Shown: piece after piece, positions 20,415-24,766 of the stretch | How the letters are laid out: every line of letters starts with the position of its first letter | Position numbering within the stretch: the stretch's first letter is position 1 | NCBI GenBank assembly: GCA_013115125.1 | Contig: JABANN010000505.1 | Span: 1-24,766, forward strand | From: Perkinsus olseni | Lineage: Eukaryota > Perkinsozoa > Perkinsida | Reading direction: 5' to 3' | Length of the DNA: 24,766 bases | Made by a program: the position numbers and the translations under genes | Notes under the pieces: generated by a model | Told to the model about the DNA's origin: nothing | The model's database searches: none | The model's input: only the letters and a program-made list of their open reading frames with translations

Positions 20415-22177
20415 ATGTATGCTTATGGCCTGCCGCCCCCGAGCGAGACGATAGTAGCTGGCAACGTGGCTGCTGCTCGGCAGCATCTAGCGGCGTCCGC
20501 AGCATCACACGCCCCGGTGGTGCAAGTCGTGTGGATCGACCGGAACGCATTCAAGCCCAACAGACCGGTGAGTCTTCCAGCGAAGGTCTGGCAACCTGTC
20601 CATGATATGCGCTAGCTGTTTGTGCTCAGCCTTATGAGTTCGAAGCTGTGGCCCCGGTAACTCGGCTAAAACGTTTCAAAACAGCCGCCGCCTGTGTGAA
20701 GTGGCTGAATGATAGGCAGAAGTGAGTTAGCGCCTATTGCCATTCGCGAAGGATCGTCTGCTTCCAGGCGTGCCGGTTGTAACCAGCCCGCTGCTGCTGT
20801 TGCTGAGCGCAGATGTAAAGATGTATTAGATTCAGCATCATCCAAGTGGGAGGGCTCCCGCCGGTTATCCTTCCTCTCGTCGCCCCTTCCTCCTTGTTTT
20901 AGGTCTTGTCTCGATAAGATCCAGAATAGTCCACCATCCAATGTTATATTTTCCACTCCTACTAGCCACACTCGAAGCATGAGTTGCAAAAGCAGCACGA
21001 TCAGCGCGGCGCTCGGCAGAGGCTCTAATAGTGGCTCGTATCCGACTCTAGTCTGTAGAGTAGCATCAGCAGCAGCAGCAGCAGCAGCTGCGGGAGAAGC
21101 TTTCCCTGAGGACGACCCTTTGAGAAGGGTAGATCTCCGGTAAGCGATCAGTGGTGGTCTGGAGGTATTGCATGGCTGCCAGGTTGGTGGTGTCGGCCAG
21201 AGAAGCCAAGCTGTTGCTCAGTTGCCTGTCTGTGGAGGGAGGCGAAGGTGGGCCACATCAGCGTCCTGGCTACTGGTACATGATCGCACCAGCCTTGGCT
21301 CGATGGTGCGCCACCATTTGTGAGCTGGTGCTGTGTTCTCTCTCTCAGAAGCACATGCTGTCGGTGGCTCTGTGTTCAGTCGCCGTTGTATAGTCCCACC
21401 CAAGCCATTCCGGTCTATCGAAGTGAGTACCTCGGGAGGCTTCCTGGCCCTCGTTGACCTCTACTCGATACTGCCAGGTGTATGTCTACCACCGATGCGC
21501 CTTTGAAAAGCCGCGCAACGTCGACGACACCGAGTTAGCAGCACACGAGCTTGTTGTCGAAGTGGGCCCGCCTTCTCGGTTGACATGCTCACTGCAAGGG
21601 AGAAGCTCGAAGGTGCTGCTTTGTAATGGTCCAGGTATACCCGACGTTGGAGCAAGCTGTGTTCATGGGTGTTATGAACCCAGGAGCCTTCCCTAGTGGT
21701 GCCTCAACTGGCGTGTCTGAGGTGGCCTCCCTCATCAGCGTCTGCTTTACTGCTAGTCCTTCAGACTTCATCTCCTGGCCACACCGCATCCGAGGATACA
21801 GTAGACTGCTGTAGCAGCAGCGGCGGTGGCGGTGGTGGTCAAATGACGTTGGTCCCGATGGGCCTCCCACCACCGTCGGCATACGTCATCGCGGGGCCGC
21901 CCTCGCACTACACGTGAGCATGAACTTCAGCTTGCTCATGTTAGGGAGCCGCCGTGTCGTCAGGTGGCCGCCCCTGCTGATGCCGTGCATACCACCAGCT
22001 AGCATGATGCTGCATCCGCCCCCGGCTATCATCATGCCCTTTCCGCCCATCTCGAACTCCTCCTCACAGCAGACGTCTGCCGTTGGAACTGCGGCAACAG
22101 TTGAACAGCCGAACTGTGGTGGCACGAATATGACTCCCGTACCATGTTCACTCTACTTCCCGGTCCTTTATAATTAA
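20415..22177 (+). CDS. Uncharacterised protein; possible receiver-like fold split by low-complexity sequence, Pro/Met-rich tail
   Basis: Not recognised as a named gene. Exons: 20415-20567, 20630-20721, 20768-21139, 21183-21378, 21478-21561, 21635-21721, 21765-21913, 21964-22177; 448 codons plus stop, phases agreeing. The N-terminal part reads VVQVVWIDRNAFKPN and TRLKRFKTAAACVKWLND. After a Ser/Ala-rich insert with an eight-alanine run (about 21068-21092) come LRLVVSAREAKLLL, then VYVYHRCAFEKPRNVDD and ELVVEVYPTLEQAV. This strand-helix order recalls the divergent receiver-like domains of some protists and rotifers (VWxDxN, IVSGRLG, IYVYC), but the match is from memory of pattern only. The C-terminus is G6, then GLPPPSAYVIAGPP and a long Pro/Met-rich tail. 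GLPPPS also occurs at the N-terminus. The donor at 21379 is weak; alternatives at 21385 and 21388 keep the same phase. An in-frame stop upstream supports the ATG at 20415. Confidence 0.62.
21068..21092 (+). repeat. GCA microsatellite encoding poly-alanine
   Basis: Tandem GCA codons in the third exon of the uncharacterised gene encode eight alanines in a row. They sit in the low-complexity insert that separates the two more ordered parts of the protein. Confidence 0.75.
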
Positions 22178-22641
22178 CGACCATCAACGGCGCATGTTGA
22201 GTTTGTAGTTTCATCCGACGCGCTCATCTCATTGTCTGAGTGGCCTTCACAAACTATCGAGATGAATCGAGTTCGTCAGCCCTTCACGGCTTCGTTTCTA
22301 CAGCCACAGCAGCTCCGGCGCGCCGCAGTTGCCGTGCTAGCCATGTGCGAGGCCGTCGATTGAGTGTGGTTGGATTCCTGCGTCGAGGGTGCATCACTGG
22401 CTAAGTAGTTCGCAGAATGCATCTTGCACAGCTGGTGCTCAACTGAATGTCGTACCTATCTTACGAAAGAGACACTTATGGCACAGCGCTATGTATGGCT
22501 AAAGGGCGAGGCTAGACATCCGCAAAAACATATTCATAAGATGTGGACGTGCTCACTCGATGAGTTGATTGATTGTACGGTAAAGCAGCTCCTTCGCATG
22601 CAAGTTTGTTCTCAGTTTTTGCATTTTTCAACTTCGTAATA
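22178..22641. other. Upstream region of the phospholipase-B-like gene
   Basis: No domain-bearing frame was found. A pyrimidine-rich TTGTTCTCAG ends at 22615, 26 nt before the ATG. It is a candidate acceptor for a spliced leader or for a 5' UTR intron. Confidence 0.45.
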
Positions 22642-24456
22642 ATGACCGGTTTGGCACTGTCATTGTTGGCAAGCACTATTCTCGGTTCCGCCGTTGGTGT
22701 TGACATGAATGAAGTGATCTCTACTGGTGGTGGATTCGGAAGTCTCGACAGCAGTAAATCCGTACAGGAGGCTGTCGTCACTCTCGAGGATGGTGTATTC
22801 GACGTGAAGGAGATGTCTCGTGACACTCCATTCGCCGTTGTCTCCGGTCTTTATACGGACACCCTCTTCGAGCTCGGCTGGGATCAGCTCCAGTTGGATG
22901 CTGGTTCTGATTATTACTCCGATAAGGACAGGATGTACGCCATGGGCATGTTGGAGTCTTACTTCATCCACGACCGTATCTACAAATTCTGGGAGAACTT
23001 CGACCATAACGATCTTGAGGGCAGCCCAGCTGGTGTGAAGCAGTGGTTCAAGGACCAGTGGGAGTATGTGAAGATTATGACTCAGACCAGCAACGAGACC
23101 TTCTGGCAGAACATGGCTCTCATCGAGGCGCAGGCTGAAGGATACATTGATGGTTATCAGAAGTTCCGCTCTGAAGGTGAAGACATCGACCCTCTCGATA
23201 TGTACATCCTTCAATCATGGGGTGATCTTGGTGATGTTCAAGAAGGCTTCCGTGCTGCCGCCAAACAGCCCGCCGAGGACCTCGCCACAACTCCCGATGC
23301 CGGCGCTGACTTCGAGGCTGGCCCCGGTACTTTGAGTCATGGTAGCTGTACCTCGATGATTCGCCTTATGGATGATGGTGAGATTGCTGTTGCTCACAAT
23401 ACTTGGCGTAGTTATGAAGGTTTCATTCGTGTCTTCAAAAGGAACACTTACCCTAATGGACTCACTGTGACTATGAGCAGCACTCCTGGTCTTATCCACA
23501 GTAAGGATGACTTCTACGTGCAAGAGAACGGCAATCTTATCGCTGTCGAGACAACCAACAGTATGTATGATCAGAAGATCGCTGCTACTTTGGCTACCAA
23601 TCCTGATGCCCGTCACGTTTGCCTCTCGTGGCAGCGTGTTATGTCCTCCATCGTCTTCTCGAGTACCGCTCCTGAGTTCGTGGACAGTTTCGTGGAGCAG
23701 GCCAATTCTGGAACCTACAACAACCAGTGGATGGTTGTTGATGTTAACCGTCATCATGAGGGTGCTACTGATCAAGTTGCTATGATTGTTGAACAGTCCA
23801 TCGGCTACTCCCATAAGGGTGATATCTCCAGCGTTCTCCTCGACAGAGGTTACTGGAAGTCTTATAACATCCCCTACTTCCCCGATGTCTACGAGCAGAT
23901 GGGCTACAATGATTCTGATAAGCAGAGTAGTTATCACCAGTGTGCTCGTAGTGAGATCAGTGATCGTGATGCTCCTCATCTGGCCAACTTGGAAGATGTT
24001 ATGTCCTTCTCGCGGTACAATGAGTATCTCACCGATCCTATTTCTGAGGGATGCGCGAGACTATCCATCGCCTCTCGTTATGATCTGAGTACTCAGGCTA
24101 AGTGCGGTGCTGGTGCTGGACCTCAGGCTTTCGGAGCAATCGATGCCAAGGTTGTGACCTCCAAGGATCTCACCACCGTTCATGCTGTTTCTGGCCCTAC
24201 CAGCGATCCTGAGAACGGCATCCCTGTCTTCCAGTGGTCGACCTCTCCTGTTGATCATATGATCGAACATGTTGGTATGCCCGACCGCTACGACTTCCCT
24301 TGGGTGAGGTTCAATGGTGAGAGTTGGTCTCTGAAGTCCCTCGATGATTCCGCCTGTGATCATGCCGATCATGTCCGTATGAACCCTCCTGCTACCACTA
24401 CAACTACTACTACCACAACAACTACTCCTACCAGCGCTCTTCGTGGTGTCAACTAA
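22642..24456 (+). CDS. Phospholipase B-like hydrolase (PLBD/lamina ancestor family), secreted or lysosomal
   Basis: A 604-residue member of the phospholipase-B-like family, Ntn-fold amidase/lipases that mature by self-cleavage before a cysteine and act in lysosomes or outside the cell. The ATG at 22642 gives a signal peptide (MTGLALSLLASTILGSAVG); the frame stays open 69 nt further up but without an ATG. The family nucleophile is seen in HGSCTSMI (Cys about residue 236, codon 23347-23349), preceded by a pro-region. It is followed by HNTWRSYEGFIRVFK, TTNSMYDQKI, NQWMVVDVNR and the late YDFPWVRFN segment. Several N-x-S/T sites fit glycosylation. The length matches the family. The protein ends in a threonine run of eleven residues and PTSALRGVN, which is not a family feature. 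The gene has no intron, unlike all neighbours that could be followed. Substrate is unknown; despite the name, phospholipase activity is not proven for all members. Confidence 0.95.
   Translation: MTGLALSLLASTILGSAVGVDMNEVISTGGGFGSLDSSKSVQEAVVTLEDGVFDVKEMSRDTPFAVVSGLYTDTLFELGWDQLQLDAGSDYYSDKDRMYAMGMLESYFIHDRIYKFWENFDHNDLEGSPAGVKQWFKDQWEYVKIMTQTSNETFWQNMALIEAQAEGYIDGYQKFRSEGEDIDPLDMYILQSWGDLGDVQEGFRAAAKQPAEDLATTPDAGADFEAGPGTLSHGSCTSMIRLMDDGEIAVAHNTWRSYEGFIRVFKRNTYPNGLTVTMSSTPGLIHSKDDFYVQENGNLIAVETTNSMYDQKIAATLATNPDARHVCLSWQRVMSSIVFSSTAPEFVDSFVEQANSGTYNNQWMVVDVNRHHEGATDQVAMIVEQSIGYSHKGDISSVLLDRGYWKSYNIPYFPDVYEQMGYNDSDKQSSYHQCARSEISDRDAPHLANLEDVMSFSRYNEYLTDPISEGCARLSIASRYDLSTQAKCGAGAGPQAFGAIDAKVVTSKDLTTVHAVSGPTSDPENGIPVFQWSTSPVDHMIEHVGMPDRYDFPWVRFNGESWSLKSLDDSACDHADHVRMNPPATTTTTTTTTTTPTSALRGVN
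24394..24426 (+). repeat. ACT/ACA microsatellite encoding a Thr run
   Basis: Eleven consecutive threonine codons (mixed ACC, ACT, ACA) near the 3' end of the phospholipase-B-like gene. They make a Thr-rich, probably O-glycosylated tail after the catalytic domain. Confidence 0.8.
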
Positions 24457-24766
24457 TTGACTTCTATATTATCGCATAGCGCGCAGCTCTAATGAGCTTT
24501 TATTCCGTCACGAGCGAGTTGTGCCGTAGACGACGCATCAATTCTGCTTTTTAACTCTCTGTTAAGTGGCCCTCTGTTGAGGACGTTTAACTTTACCCTC
24601 GTTGACTCAATGCGCGCAAGTTTTTGCGTTCAAAGTTAAGGGCATCTCGCGGACCGGCTTTCGAGCCGTCGAACGTTCTGGGGTCCTCCTCTGGGAATAG
24701 CTCGTCCTAGAAAGAATCTCATGCCCCTTCAGCACGATAGGATATTGTCTTTATGCTGTGTTCAAT
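24457..24766. other. 3' flank of the phospholipase-B-like gene
   Basis: No coding sequence was recognised. It contains a weak inverted repeat CGCAA/TTGCG near 24616-24630 and two similar TTAACTTT/AAAGTTAA blocks in opposite orientation near 24588-24640. No canonical AATAAA was seen. Confidence 0.4.

Noticed and set aside
21562-21634. Continued coding after ELVVE in the uncharacterised gene
   Set aside because: The open frame runs on, but it would not connect with the next clearly coding segment; a GTGGGC donor and CCAG acceptor give a clean phase-0 join.
22573-22641. Extension of the phospholipase-B-like protein upstream to 22573
   Set aside because: The extension begins at TTG, not ATG, and the ATG at 22642 gives a good signal peptide. 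An AG at 22614-22615 suggests the upstream part is not in the mature message.
22660-23214. Second long minus-strand frame opposite the same gene
   Set aside because: Same reason: an antisense shadow of a conserved coding sequence.
23215-23979. Long open frame on the minus strand (254 codons)
   Set aside because: It lies antisense inside the strongly supported phospholipase-B-like gene and has no domain of its own; it reflects codon bias of the sense strand.
1-24766. CRISPR arrays, tRNA or rRNA genes
   Set aside because: No regularly spaced direct repeats, and no tRNA-like or rRNA-like sequence was noticed on either strand; gene structure is eukaryotic throughout.

Overview
This window looks like nuclear DNA of an intron-rich protist, most likely an alveolate close to Perkinsus. 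No species marker was seen, so that assignment is inference. Every gene that could be followed, except one, is cut into short exons by GT-AG introns of mostly 43-60 nt. All gene models here were spliced by eye. The six complete models with more than one exon have a total coding length that is an exact multiple of three and agree in phase at every junction.

Layout. 1-2536: the 3' half of an LTR retroelement (RNase H, integrase, putative 3' LTR). 2714-3902 (+): a sphingomyelin-synthase-type enzyme. 3903-4661: convergent spacer. 4662-about 7722 or beyond (-): a protein kinase of tyrosine-kinase-like type, apparently preceded by two membrane helices; its 5' end is unresolved up to 8331. 8332-10118 (-): a nuclear protein with a TFIIS N-terminal (LW) domain, similar to IWS1/TFIIS. 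10625-15171 (-): a 24-exon Ariadne-type RBR E3 ubiquitin ligase. 15511-16515 (-): the KDEL receptor. 16516-17221: a divergent promoter region with a hairpin and a cluster of AATCGC motifs. 17222-19692 (+): a seven-helix GPR180/TMEM145-like protein. 20415-22177 (+): a protein of unknown function with a possible receiver-like fold split by low-complexity sequence. 22642-24456 (+): an intronless secreted phospholipase-B-like hydrolase. 24457-24766: 3' flank.

Four genes lie head to tail on the minus strand (kinase, TFIIS-N protein, RBR ligase, KDEL receptor), and three follow on the plus strand from the divergent promoter. Several products belong to the secretory or endomembrane system: sphingolipid head-group transfer, ER retrieval, a GOST-like heptahelical protein and a lysosomal-type hydrolase. 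I see no evidence that they form a dedicated pathway. An AG that could serve as a trans-splice acceptor lies 8-31 nt upstream of seven start codons, which would fit spliced-leader addition as known in Perkinsus and dinoflagellates.

Limits. Exon ends rest on reading frame, GT-AG rules and family motifs. No homology search or transcript data were used. The least certain parts are the kinase 5' end, one region of the sphingomyelin-synthase-like gene, and the function of 20415-22177.
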